Assembly: GCA_023433305.1 (NCBI GenBank)
Contig: JAEZCZ010000010.1
Coordinates: 1-21,778, forward strand
Direction: 5' to 3'
DNA from: Pseudomonadota bacterium
GTDB taxonomy: Bacteria > Pseudomonadota > Alphaproteobacteria > Sphingomonadales > Sphingomonadaceae
Length of the DNA: 21,778 nucleotides
In this document: one piece after another, positions 1-8,032 of the stretch
Layout of the letters: each line of letters starts with the position of its first letter
How positions within the stretch are numbered: the stretch's first letter is position 1
Made by a program: the position numbers and the translations under genes
The notes under the pieces: model-generated
What the model saw: the letters and a program-made list of their open reading frames with translations, nothing else
The model's database searches: none
Told to the model about the DNA's origin: nothing

Positions 1-633
1 GAGTTGCTCGTCATAGCCGCGCAGGATCTTGTCCGAGCGGTTGATGATCGTGACCTGGGTGCCGAATTCGTTGAAGATCCCGGCGAACTCGTTGGCGATA
101 TAGCCGCCGCCGGCGATCAGGACGCGCTTCGGAAGCTCGTCGAGGTGGAACGCCTCGTTGCTGGTGATGCCGAGTTCATTGCCAGGGCAGTCGGGGATGT
201 GCGGCCGGGCCCCGGTGGCAATGAGGATGTACTTCGCGGTCAGCTTCGTGCCGTCGGCCAGCGTGACCTCGTTTGGGCCGCTGATCTTGGCGCGCTGCGG
301 GATGATCTCGACTTTGTGGTTTTCGAGCGTCTGGGTGTAGAGGCCGTTAAGCCTATCGACGTCCTTGAGCACGTTGTCGCGTAGGGTTTTCCAGTCGAAG
401 CTCGGGTTCTCGACCGTCCAGCCGAACGCCCTGGCGTCCTGCAGGTCCTCGGCGAAGTGCGCGCCGTAGACGAGCATCTTCTTGGGCACGCATCCCCGGA
501 TCACGCACGTGCCGCCGACGCGGTACTCCTCTGCCACCGCCACTTTGGCGCCATGCGCCGCCGCCACGCGGCTGGCGCGCACTCCGCCCGAGCCCGCGCC
601 GATGGTGAAGAGGTCGTAATCGTACTGCGCCAT
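1..633 (-). CDS. gor: Glutathione-disulfide reductase (N-terminal 211 residues; 3' end outside window)
   Basis: This is the N-terminal part of a class I pyridine nucleotide-disulfide oxidoreductase. It reads from an ATG at 633 leftwards off the window edge. An FAD-binding GAGSGG motif lies at residues 12-17. The redox-active disulfide is visible as GGTCVIRGCVPKK, with C43 and C48. A second dinucleotide-binding motif, GGGYIANEFA, lies near residues 175-184, and the arginines after it (R199, R205) suit NADPH. These features fit glutathione reductase better than lipoamide dehydrogenase or mercuric reductase. The enzyme would keep cytoplasmic glutathione reduced at the expense of NADPH. A GGGAG stands about seven bases before the start. 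It is probably transcribed apart from the helicase gene upstream of it, because a 197-base spacer with a palindromic repeat separates them. The interface domain, with its catalytic His, is beyond the window, so completeness cannot be judged. Confidence 0.93.
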   Translation of the reverse strand, partial: MAQYDYDLFTIGAGSGGVRASRVAAAHGAKVAVAEEYRVGGTCVIRGCVPKKMLVYGAHFAEDLQDARAFGWTVENPSFDWKTLRDNVLKDVDRLNGLYTQTLENHKVEIIPQRAKISGPNEVTLADGTKLTAKYILIATGARPHIPDCPGNELGITSNEAFHLDELPKRVLIAGGGYIANEFAGIFNEFGTQVTIINRSDKILRGYDEQL

Positions 634-712
634 GGAGATGCTCCCGTTGGAGCGGCGCATATGGCGGGGCGGTGTGCTCTCGGCAACCGCCCGCAGGCTC
701 AACTACCCGCCG

Positions 713-820
713 CGTCATTGCGCGCGAAGCGGTTGCGAAACAGGCCGGGAGGGCGAGCCAATCCAGGGCCGTGAACTCCCGCCCCTGGATTGCTTGGTCG
801 CTAGGCTCGTCGCAATGACG
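713..820. repeat. Nested palindromic intergenic repeat between gor and the helicase gene
   Basis: The outer ends are a perfect 10-base inverted pair, CGTCATTGCG at 713-722 and CGCAATGACG at 811-820. An inner perfect 9-base pair, AATCCAGGG at 760-768 and CCCTGGATT at 783-791, encloses a 14-base loop. The DNA between the arms is partly complementary (CGAAGCG-like on the left, GCTTGGTCGCT on the right), so the transcript could fold into one long interrupted hairpin. From memory it resembles a repeat family found in the intergenic DNA of many sphingomonads and other bacteria, with TGGATTGCTTCG and CGCAATGACG cores. It lies just after the helicase stop codon, so it could also end or protect that mRNA. 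Confidence 0.7.
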
Positions 821-830
821 AGGTCAGGGA

Positions 831-2279
831 TTAAGCCTGCGCCGCCCTCTGGCCGCCCGGACGGCCGCCGCGGTTGCGCCGGCGACGGTTGCCGCCGCCC
901 GGATTGCCGCCACCGGCCTTGAAGTTGCCGCCGGGCTTCCCACCGCCGTGGCGACGTTCGCCCTGGGGTTTGGCCTGGCCGCCACGCGGCTCGACGCGAG
1001 CTTCGCCCCGTGCGTCGCGCTGCGCCTCGGTGCGGGTATCGCGACGCGGGGGCTGGCCCCTGCCGTTACCGCCGCGCGGGGTGTGGCGCGGGCCGCGTAC
1101 CGGCTCGACGTGCTTCGCGACGATGGCGACTTCCTCGCGCAGGCCCTCGGGAAGCGGGATCTGGTCGAGAGTGACCTTGGTCAGCCGCTGGATGTCGCGC
1201 AGGTAATCGCGCTCGTCCTGCGCGCAGAAGCTCAGCGCCACGCCTTCGCGCCCGGCGCGCGCGGTGCGGCCGATACGGTGGACGTATTGCTCGGGCACGT
1301 TGGGGAGCTCGAAGTTGATCACATGGCTGACGCCCGAGACGTCGATGCCACGCGCCGCGATGTCGGTCGCGACGAGCACGCGGACGCGGCCGGCCTTGAA
1401 GTCTCCGAGCGCGCGCTCACGCTGCGGCTGGCTCTTGTTGCCGTGGATGGCGTTCGCAGGAATGTTGCTCTGCGCGAGCTTCTTCACCACGCGGTCGGCG
1501 CCGTGCTTGGTGCGCGTGAAGATCAGCACGCGGTCCATCTCGTTCGACTGCAGGCCCTTACGCAAAGCCATCGAGAGCAGCGCCTGCTTTTCGCTCTGCG
1601 CGACGAAGCAGACGTACTGGTCGACCCGCTCGGCGGTCGTCGCCGCCGGAGCCACCGAGACTTGCGCCGGATCGGTCAGGTACTGGCCCGCAAGCTGCTT
1701 GATCGCGTTTGGCATCGTCGCGGAGAAGAACAGCGTCTGCCGCTTCGCCGGCAGCAGCCGCACGATCGCCTTCAGCGCGTGGATGAAGCCGAGATCCATC
1801 ATCTGGTCGGCCTCGTCGAGAACGAGGATCTCGACCTGCGAGAGATCGAGCGCGCGCTGGTCGGTGAGGTCGACGAGGCGGCCGGGGGTGGCGATCAGGA
1901 TGTCGACCCCGCGCGCCACGTCCTGGCGGTTCTTGTTGACCGAGGTCCCGCCGAACACGGTCACGACCTTGAGATGCGCGAACTTGGCATAGTCGCGCGC
2001 GCTGTCGGCGATCTGGCCGGCGAGCTCGCGCGTCGGGGCGAGCACCAGCATGCGGCAGCCGCGCGGCTTGGGCCGCTTGTCGGCGGCGACCAGGCGGTCG
2101 ATCGATGGCAGCATGAACGCCGCTGTCTTGCCGGTGCCGGTCTGCGCGATGCCGAGCAGGTCGCGGCCTTCCAGCACGTGCGGAATGGCCTGCTGCTGGA
2201 TCGGGGTCGGCGTGCCGTAACCCTTGAGCTCGAGCGCCTGGAGAACGGGCTGCGACAGCCCGAGTGTTTCGAATGTCAT
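831..2279 (-). CDS. rhlE: DEAD-box ATP-dependent RNA helicase, RhlE-like, with RGG-type tail
   Basis: This 482-residue protein carries the full DEAD-box set in order: Q motif (TPTPIQ, 23-28), motif I AQTGTGKT (45-52), PTREL (82-86), TPGR (131-134), DEAD (155-158), SAT (186-188), ATDIAARGID (304-313) and HRIGRTAR (334-341). From about residue 390 to the end it becomes a basic, Gly/Arg-rich low-complexity tail with RGG-like repeats, typical of RhlE-type helicases that unwind rRNA or mRNA and work in ribosome assembly and cold adaptation. The start is the ATG at 2279. A TTG four codons upstream is in frame but has no better ribosome site. The gene is divergent from the MFS gene across about 270 bases. 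The RhlE subfamily label rests on the N-terminal TFETLGLS pattern and the tail, so CsdA or RhlB-like roles are not excluded. Confidence 0.93.
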   Translation of the reverse strand: MTFETLGLSQPVLQALELKGYGTPTPIQQQAIPHVLEGRDLLGIAQTGTGKTAAFMLPSIDRLVAADKRPKPRGCRMLVLAPTRELAGQIADSARDYAKFAHLKVVTVFGGTSVNKNRQDVARGVDILIATPGRLVDLTDQRALDLSQVEILVLDEADQMMDLGFIHALKAIVRLLPAKRQTLFFSATMPNAIKQLAGQYLTDPAQVSVAPAATTAERVDQYVCFVAQSEKQALLSMALRKGLQSNEMDRVLIFTRTKHGADRVVKKLAQSNIPANAIHGNKSQPQRERALGDFKAGRVRVLVATDIAARGIDVSGVSHVINFELPNVPEQYVHRIGRTARAGREGVALSFCAQDERDYLRDIQRLTKVTLDQIPLPEGLREEVAIVAKHVEPVRGPRHTPRGGNGRGQPPRRDTRTEAQRDARGEARVEPRGGQAKPQGERRHGGGKPGGNFKAGGGNPGGGNRRRRNRGGRPGGQRAAQA

Positions 2280-2337
2280 TATGTCTATCAAACTCGCAAC
2301 ATATGCGACGGCGCGGGCGCAGAACGCACGCGTCGAG

Positions 2338-2357
2338 GCGGGTTCTGAACGACCCGC
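2338..2357. other. Small hairpin in the divergent helicase/MFS spacer
   Basis: GCGGGT at 2338-2343 and ACCCGC at 2352-2357 form a perfect six-base stem with an eight-base loop. It lies about 60-80 bases upstream of the helicase start codon, where it could be part of that gene's 5' untranslated RNA. The rest of the spacer (2280-2552) shows no further gene and no promoter that I can place with confidence. Confidence 0.3.
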
Positions 2358-2552
2358 GTGAAAAGGGAAGCTCTTGGAAAGACCGAAGCGCAGCCGGGGC
2401 AGTATTCTGCCTGTTCACGCTGCTGGGCGCTTCGATGTGCGGCAGATGGGGCCGGACGGCGGCAAAGTCAAACGATTGTTGCGTTGCAGCGTAAACGTCG
2501 CGCGATCACGACGGCGCTTGCGCGCCCCAAGTTGGCTCGCCACAGAAGCCGC

Positions 2553-3779
2553 GTGTTGCGCTCAGCTACGTTCAGCCCCCTGGCTCACCGCGCCTTCGCG
2601 CTGATCCTGGCGGGGGCGCTCGTCGCCAATTTCGGCAACCAGATCCAGGCGGTCGGCGCGGCCTGGCTGCTGACCGAGAACGGCGCGCCGGCGGACGTGA
2701 TCGCGCTGGCGCAGACCGCCACCAACCTACCCATCATGCTGCTCGCCCTGCCCGCGGGCGCCTGGGCGGACATGTTCGACCGGCGCGGGATCATGCTCGC
2801 GGCGTTGGCGGCGATGCTCGTCCTGTCCCTGGCGCTGGCTGCGCTCGACCTGACCGGCCACACCCCGGCGGCGGCGATCATCGGTCTGACGGCACTGCTC
2901 GCCTGCGGCATCGCTTGCTTCAGCCCGGCGATGGCGGGCTCGATCGGCGGGGTGGTGCCGCGATCGGAACTGGCTGCGGCCGTGGCGCTCAACATCGTCG
3001 GCTTCAACCTGGCGCGCAGCCTCGGGCCGGCGATTGGTGGCGGCATCGTCGCGTTGGGGGGAGCGGCCAGCGCCTTCATCGTGAATGCCCTGAGCTACGT
3101 GGTCGCAATCGGGCTGTTCTGGCGCTGGCGCGGATTGCCCGCGACCGACCGGGCGGCACGGCGCCCTCTCGTGGGAGTGATCGCCGAAGGACTGCGCTAT
3201 GCCGCGGGCTCCGCGCCGATCCGCACGATCATGTTGCGCGCCGTCACCTTCACCATGGCCGGAGCGGCAGCCTGGGCGCTGATGCCGCTCGTCTCGGCCG
3301 AGCTGCTCAACGAAGGCTCGGCGGTTTACGGCCTGCTGCTGGGTGCGCTCGGGTTCGGCGCAGTGATCGGCGCGGCAACCAGCACCGAGTTCCGCCGCCG
3401 GTTCTCGGCCGAGGCGATTATCCGCACCGCGGGCGTGACTTATGGCCTCGCCTGCCTGCTCGTGGCGCTGCAACCCGGTCTTCCGGCGATGCTGCTGCTG
3501 CTGGTCGTGGCCGGTGCGGGGTGGGTTCAGGCGCTTTCGGGCTTTTCGGTCGCAGGCCAGCTTTGGTCCCCGCGCGAGCTCGTCGGCCGCATCACCGCGA
3601 TGGTCAGCAGCCTCACCTTCGGCGGCATCGCGCTCGGGAGCTGGCTGTGGGGTCATTTCGCCGAGCGCCATGGCGTCGACGGCGCGCTGCTCGCATCCGG
3701 CGCCGCGATGATCGTTCTGCCGCTTATCGGCCTCGTGTTCCGCATGCCCGCGCACGAAGCGCCTGCACAGCAGGCTTGA
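2553..3779 (+). CDS. MFS exporter, MFS_3/EntS-like, 12 TM segments
   Basis: The product is a hydrophobic protein of about 408 residues whose N-terminus reads FSPLAHRAFALILAGALVANFGNQIQAVGAAWLL in pattern. That is typical of the MFS_3 (transmembrane secretion effector, EntS-like) family. The DMFDRRG stretch after the second helix is the conserved loop 2-3 motif of the superfamily. Around 12 membrane helices can be traced in two halves, and the protein would act as a proton-driven exporter in the inner membrane. Its substrate is unknown. No ATG lies near the expected start. The GTG at 2553 (with AGAAG just before it) or the TTG at 2556 is the most likely start, although the frame stays open to an ATG at 2358. 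That upstream stretch is Arg-rich and unlike any MFS N-terminus, so I treat it as non-coding. Confidence 0.82.
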   Translation: MLRSATFSPLAHRAFALILAGALVANFGNQIQAVGAAWLLTENGAPADVIALAQTATNLPIMLLALPAGAWADMFDRRGIMLAALAAMLVLSLALAALDLTGHTPAAAIIGLTALLACGIACFSPAMAGSIGGVVPRSELAAAVALNIVGFNLARSLGPAIGGGIVALGGAASAFIVNALSYVVAIGLFWRWRGLPATDRAARRPLVGVIAEGLRYAAGSAPIRTIMLRAVTFTMAGAAAWALMPLVSAELLNEGSAVYGLLLGALGFGAVIGAATSTEFRRRFSAEAIIRTAGVTYGLACLLVALQPGLPAMLLLLVVAGAGWVQALSGFSVAGQLWSPRELVGRITAMVSSLTFGGIALGSWLWGHFAERHGVDGALLASGAAMIVLPLIGLVFRMPAHEAPAQQA

Positions 3780-3888
3780 ACGGGGGCGTGATCCCTAGCC
3801 AGACGTAGGGGCGCATTTACTCTCTGCCTGTATCGCAAGCGTCGCTCGCGCTGGTCGCGGATCCACGCACCCTCGAAAATCAGGCAGA

Positions 3889-4830
3889 ATGACCCAGGTA
3901 ATCGCACGGCAAGACTTCGGTATTCGCGGTCCCGCCGGCCAGGTCGGCCATGCCAGTCAACTCGATCTCTACGAGCAGGCGACCCGTCTGGTGCCTTCCG
4001 GCGCCTGGTCCTGCGACTTGAACACCGAAGGCCTCTCCTGGACGGGCGGAGTGTTCGACATCTTCGGACTGGCGCGAGACACCTTCGTCGAGCGAGCCGA
4101 CATCGTCGCGATGTACGCGGAGGAATCGCGAGAGCTCCTCGATCAGCGGCGATCCATGGCCATCGCGACGCGCTCGGGCTTTACACTGGAGGCCAAGATA
4201 TTGCGCCCCGACGGCGCGGAGCGCTGGATGCGCGTCACAGCTGCGACGCGCGCCTCCAACGGGCGTTCGGTCGCACTCTACGGCATGAAGCAGGACATCA
4301 CCGACGATTACTTGCGCTGGGAAAGCCTGCGCAGGAACGCCGAGTGCGACGCGCTGACCGGCGTCGCCAATCGGTCCAAGTTCCAGTCGGATTTCCTCGG
4401 CCAACTCCGCAATTCGCCGGCCCTGTCGCAAGTCGGAGGCCTGGCACTGTTCGACATGGACGGATTCAAGTCGATCAACGACCGGTGGGGCCACGCTGCG
4501 GGGGATGCCTGCCTCCGCGTCTTCGCCCAGCGGCTCAAGATGGCGTTCGCAGAAGCCTTGCTTGTTGCCCGGATCGGTGGGGACGAGTTCGCGGTCCTCC
4601 TGCCACCCATCCAATCCAGGGCAGCGGCCGAAGCTGCCATTCGCCGAAAAGTGCTCGCGCTTCACGCCCCGGCCGAATGGGACGGCGAGGTGCTGCCGCT
4701 GGGCGTTTCGGTGGGCTTGGCGTTTGCCGATGCGACGCAGGGATTCGACCCACAGGACCTCTTCATTGCGGCGGACTGCGCCCTCTATGGCGCCAAACGC
4801 GACCCTCTCACGCCATTGAGTTGCGCCTGA
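3889..4830 (+). CDS. PAS-GGDEF diguanylate cyclase without an I-site
   Basis: This is a 313-residue soluble protein. Residues about 28-140 form a PAS_3-type sensory domain (LVPSGAWSCDL start, RPDGAERWMRV core, GMKQDITD end). Residues about 150-305 form a GGDEF domain. The catalytic signature GGDEF is intact at 230-234, and the metal-binding FDMDGFK (188-194) and DALTGVANR (154-162) motifs are present, so it should make cyclic di-GMP from two GTP. The inhibitory RxxD site expected five residues before GGDEF is replaced by AEAL (221-224), which suggests no product inhibition through that site. There is no membrane segment or EAL domain, so the PAS domain would sense a cytoplasmic cue that I cannot identify. 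The gene stands alone, with the lipocalin 50 bases downstream. Confidence 0.92.
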   Translation: MTQVIARQDFGIRGPAGQVGHASQLDLYEQATRLVPSGAWSCDLNTEGLSWTGGVFDIFGLARDTFVERADIVAMYAEESRELLDQRRSMAIATRSGFTLEAKILRPDGAERWMRVTAATRASNGRSVALYGMKQDITDDYLRWESLRRNAECDALTGVANRSKFQSDFLGQLRNSPALSQVGGLALFDMDGFKSINDRWGHAAGDACLRVFAQRLKMAFAEALLVARIGGDEFAVLLPPIQSRAAAEAAIRRKVLALHAPAEWDGEVLPLGVSVGLAFADATQGFDPQDLFIAADCALYGAKRDPLTPLSCA

Positions 4831-4880
4831 GCTCAATCGCACGCTGAGGAACGCGCCGGCCGGGGCGGCGTTGGGCGAGC

Positions 4881-5438
4881 GTGAAAAGGACAGCCAAGCG
4901 AATAGCACTCCTCGGCGGGCTCGCCGTCGTCGGGCTCGGCCTCGGAGCCTGCGCGAGCGTCGTGTCGCGCCACCCGGTCGGCAACAGCGCCGTGCCCGAG
5001 CCGAACAAGCCGGTCGACCTGCAACGGTACCTCGGCCGATGGTACGAGATCGCCCGCTACGAACAGCGCTTCCAGAAGGGCTGCGAGGGAGTGAGCGCCG
5101 ACTATGCGTTACGTGACGACGGGCGCATCGACGTTCTCAATCGCTGCCGGAAACCCGACGGCACTATCAGCGATGCGCGCGGTCGCGCGAAAGTCGTGGA
5201 CACCGCGACGGGAGCCAAACTCAAGGTCAGCTTCTTCGGGCCGTTCTACGGCGATTACTGGGTCCTCGATCGCGATGACGACTATCGGTGGTCGATCGTG
5301 GGCGAGGGTTCCGGGCGATACTTGTGGCTGCTCCACCGCGAGGCGACACCGCCTGAGGAGGAGGTCCAACGCCTTATCGCGCGGGCATCGGAGCTGGGTT
5401 ACGATACCACGATGCTGCGCCGGACGCGGCAGCCGTGA
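4881..5438 (+). CDS. blc: Outer-membrane lipocalin, Blc family lipoprotein
   Basis: This 185-residue protein starts at a GTG. The basic N-terminus (MKRTAKR) and hydrophobic core lead to the lipobox LGAC, with the lipidated cysteine at position 24. It therefore looks like a lipoprotein destined for the outer or inner membrane leaflet. The lipocalin signature GRWYEIAR (the GxW motif) follows near residue 52, and later stretches YGDYWVLDRDDDYRWSIVG and GRYLWLL match the conserved strands of bacterial Blc. The family binds fatty acids or lysophospholipids and is linked to envelope stress and membrane maintenance. Cysteines after the signal region (near 68 and 93) could form the usual disulfide. 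The gene converges on pgi with 29 bases between them. The GTG has only a weak upstream ribosome site, but no better start preserves the signal peptide. Confidence 0.9.
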   Translation: MKRTAKRIALLGGLAVVGLGLGACASVVSRHPVGNSAVPEPNKPVDLQRYLGRWYEIARYEQRFQKGCEGVSADYALRDDGRIDVLNRCRKPDGTISDARGRAKVVDTATGAKLKVSFFGPFYGDYWVLDRDDDYRWSIVGEGSGRYLWLLHREATPPEEEVQRLIARASELGYDTTMLRRTRQP

Positions 5439-5467
5439 TGCGATAGCCTACCTCGCGAAGTTTCCGT

Positions 5468-6994
5468 TCATTCCAGTCCCGCCGCCTTGAGCAGCGCGGC
5501 GGTGCTCGCATCGAAGGTTTCCCCACCCTCCTCGATCTTTCGGGCGATTTCCTTGCCCAGCTCGACGCCGAACTGGTCGAACGGGTTGATGCCCATCAGC
5601 ACGGCGTTGGCGAACGTGCGGTGTTCGTGGAATGCAATGAGGGCGCCGAGGGTGGCCGCGTCGAGGTCGTCGACGAGGATCGTCGTGCTCGGCCGGTCGC
5701 CGGGATAGGCGCGCGCCGGGTCTTCGCTCGGCTTGCCTGCCATCAGCGCGGCCCCTTGTGCGAAGCAGTTCATCAGCAGGATGCGATGATGCGCGGGGTC
5801 GAGCGCGTCGCCGGGGGCCACGCTGGCGATGAAGTCGATCGGCACCAGGTGCGTGCCCTGGTGGAGCAATTGGAACACCGCGTGCTGCGCATCGGTGCCG
5901 ACGCCGCCCCAGGTGATCGGCGCGGTCGGCCCGTCGGCCGGCGAACCGTCGATTGTGACGCGCTTGCCGTTCGATTCCATCTCGAGTTGCTGGAGATAGC
6001 TCGGCAGCAACCGCAGTCGCTCGTCGTAGGCGAAGACGGCTCGGGTCTCGGCGCCCCTGATTCGGGAGTAAAGCTGGTCGACGAACGCCGCGCGCAGCGG
6101 GAGATTGGCGCGCGCGTCGGCATCGCGGAAGTGCGCGTCCATCGCCGCAGCACCGGCCAGCATGGCCTCGAAATCTTCCCATCCGATGGCAAGAGCGATC
6201 GGAAACCCTATCGAAGACCAGATCGAATAGCGCCCGCCCACACTCTCGGCGAAAGGCAGGATGCGCGTCTCATCGACCCCCCATTCGACGGCCTTCTCGG
6301 GATAGGCGGTGAGAGCGATCACGCGCCCATGCGGATCGGCCACACCGTTGTCGCGCAGCCAGGTCAGCGCGCTCTCGGCGTTGGTCATCGTCTCGATCGT
6401 CGTGAAGGTCTTGCTGGCAACCGCGACCAGCGTGGTTGCCGGATCGCACTTGCCGAAGGCTTCCTCCAAGGCCGCGCCGTCGACGTTCGAGACGACATGC
6501 ACGTCGACGCGGGAGAGGTCGCGCGCCAGCGCGTCCACCGCCAGCGCCGGACCGAGCGCCGAGCCGCCGATGCCGATATGGATCAGGTGCCGGACCTCGC
6601 CCAGCGCACCTTCGTGGATCGCCCCGACCAGCAGACGCATCCGTTCGCGCAGCGCGGCTGCTTCCTCGACGCTCGCGTCCTTGCCGACGCCGCGCAGCGC
6701 CGAATGCTCGGCGGCGCGATTCTCGGTCGGGTTGACGATGTCGCCCGCGAACAGCTTGCCGCGCGCCTCCGCGAAGCCGGCCGCTTCGGCGAGCGCCTCG
6801 AAATCGGCGAGCAACTCGTCGTCGAGGTGCGTCTTCGACCAGTCGAATAGGATGCCGCCCTGCCCCTCCCCGCCCAGCTCGAAGCGGGCGGAGTATGTCT
6901 CCACGCGGCGCGGATCGCGGTCGAACAGTTCGGTGAGCGTCGTGTCGTTGTGCAGCCCCAGGTTACGCCATGTCGCCGCGCGCGCTTCGCTCAC
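5468..6994 (-). CDS. pgi: Glucose-6-phosphate isomerase
   Basis: The 508-residue product interconverts glucose 6-phosphate and fructose 6-phosphate in the cytoplasm. The two SIS sugar-isomerase subdomains are recognisable. HIGIGGSALGP lies at 139-149 and ASKTFTTIETMTNAES at 193-208 (phosphate-binding). GGRYSIWSSIG lies at 253-263. The catalytic motifs MESNGK (339-344) and HQGTH (378-382) follow, and the C-terminal signature FDQFGVELGKE supplies the catalytic lysine. It is somewhat shorter than the approximately 550-residue enterobacterial enzyme, as is usual for alphaproteobacterial forms. The start is a GTG at 6994 with a strong AGGGGA ribosome site six bases upstream. The gene is divergent from lepB across 180 bases and convergent with the lipocalin gene, so it is probably a single-gene unit. 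Confidence 0.97.
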   Translation of the reverse strand: MSEARAATWRNLGLHNDTTLTELFDRDPRRVETYSARFELGGEGQGGILFDWSKTHLDDELLADFEALAEAAGFAEARGKLFAGDIVNPTENRAAEHSALRGVGKDASVEEAAALRERMRLLVGAIHEGALGEVRHLIHIGIGGSALGPALAVDALARDLSRVDVHVVSNVDGAALEEAFGKCDPATTLVAVASKTFTTIETMTNAESALTWLRDNGVADPHGRVIALTAYPEKAVEWGVDETRILPFAESVGGRYSIWSSIGFPIALAIGWEDFEAMLAGAAAMDAHFRDADARANLPLRAAFVDQLYSRIRGAETRAVFAYDERLRLLPSYLQQLEMESNGKRVTIDGSPADGPTAPITWGGVGTDAQHAVFQLLHQGTHLVPIDFIASVAPGDALDPAHHRILLMNCFAQGAALMAGKPSEDPARAYPGDRPSTTILVDDLDAATLGALIAFHEHRTFANAVLMGINPFDQFGVELGKEIARKIEEGGETFDASTAALLKAAGLE

Positions 6995-7123
6995 CAGATT
7001 CCCCTTTCCTACAGCCTCGCAACCCGGCTAGGCCCTCGTGCCATGATTGCAAACCGGAAAAATCGGCGGGAATCCGCGCGCCTCGGGCACGCGATGCGAG
7101 TGTGGGAATTTTGCTCCTGGACA

Positions 7124-7140
7124 CCGTCAACCCCGTCAAC
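7124..7140. repeat. Short direct repeat upstream of lepB
   Basis: The eight-base word CCGTCAAC occurs at 7124-7131 and again at 7133-7140, a nine-base period, about 35 bases before the lepB start codon. A related GTGAAC follows at 7146. It may be a chance repeat or a small regulatory site. No factor can be named. Confidence 0.25.
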
Positions 7141-7174
7141 ACTCTGTGAACTTATGCGGCTCGCCGCCCGGTAA

Positions 7175-8032
7175 ATGACCGCCGCGATGAACGAGAGCGC
7201 CCCACCGCCAGCCGCCACTTCGCCGTCCGAGCCCGAGTCGAAGCCGGAAAAGAAGGCCAAGAAGCAGGACAGCTTCGCGGTGTTCCTGATCAAGCTCGTG
7301 GTGATCGTGGCGCTGTTCCGCACGCTGCTGTTCACGAGCTTCATGATCCCGAGCGAATCGATGATGCCGCGGCTGCTGGTGGGCGATTACCTGTTCGCCG
7401 CAAAGTGGCCCTATGGCTATTCGGGCGCCTCGCTCCCGATCGACTGGAACAGCGGCAAGGGGCGGCTGTTCGGCAGCCTCCCCGACCGCGGGGACGTGGT
7501 GATCTTCAAGCATCCGGTCGACCGGAGCGACTACGTCAAGCGCGTCATCGGCCTGCCGGGCGACCAGGTCCAGATGGTCGCGGGCGTGCTCCACCTGAAC
7601 GGGCAGCCGGTGAAGAAAGAGCGCATCGGCGATTTCGTGCTGCCGATCCAGCCCGACCAAGGTTGCCGCGAGGTCCGATTCACCCGGCGCGCGGCGGACG
7701 GAAGCTTTGCCTGCCATTACCCGCAGTTCCGCGAAACGCTGCCCGGCGGGGTGAGCTACAACGTGTTCGATTTCGGCCTGACGCGGCAAGACACCACGCC
7801 GCCGATCGTCGTGCCCGAGGGCATGCTGTTCCTGATGGGCGACAACCGCGACAACTCGCTCGACAGCCGCTTCCCGCCTGTCGCTCAACAGGGCATCGGT
7901 CTGGTCCCCGTCGAGAACCTCGTCGGCGAAGCGAGCTTCATGTTCTTCTCGACCGACGGCGGCGCCGAATGGCTCAAGCCGTGGACCTGGTTCACCTCGG
8001 CGCGCTGGGATCGCATCGGGCACGGCATTTGA
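7175..8032 (+). CDS. lepB: Signal peptidase I
   Basis: This 285-residue membrane-anchored serine protease removes signal peptides from secreted proteins. A Pro/Lys-rich cytoplasmic N-terminus (1-32) precedes one membrane helix (about 34-54). The nucleophile motif PSESMMP places the catalytic Ser at 62. The general base Lys is K122 in SDYVKRVIGLPGD. The conserved box E, GDNRDNSLDSR, follows near residues 225-235. The S26 fold is complete. The start is the ATG at 7175; a second in-frame ATG four codons later is also possible. The stop codon overlaps the rnc start as TTGA, giving the familiar lepB-rnc-era order. The promoter should lie in the 7000-7174 spacer shared with pgi. Confidence 0.97.
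   Translation: MTAAMNESAPPPAATSPSEPESKPEKKAKKQDSFAVFLIKLVVIVALFRTLLFTSFMIPSESMMPRLLVGDYLFAAKWPYGYSGASLPIDWNSGKGRLFGSLPDRGDVVIFKHPVDRSDYVKRVIGLPGDQVQMVAGVLHLNGQPVKKERIGDFVLPIQPDQGCREVRFTRRAADGSFACHYPQFRETLPGGVSYNVFDFGLTRQDTTPPIVVPEGMLFLMGDNRDNSLDSRFPPVAQQGIGLVPVENLVGEASFMFFSTDGGAEWLKPWTWFTSARWDRIGHGI

Noticed and set aside
948..2348. Long open frame on the plus strand opposite the DEAD-box helicase
   Set aside because: It is an antisense shadow produced by GC-rich codon use. The minus-strand product has every helicase motif, and the plus-strand translation is Arg/Asp/Val-rich with no recognisable domain.
5621..6850. 409-codon open frame opposite pgi
   Set aside because: pgi on the other strand is complete with all catalytic motifs. 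The antisense translation has no family features.
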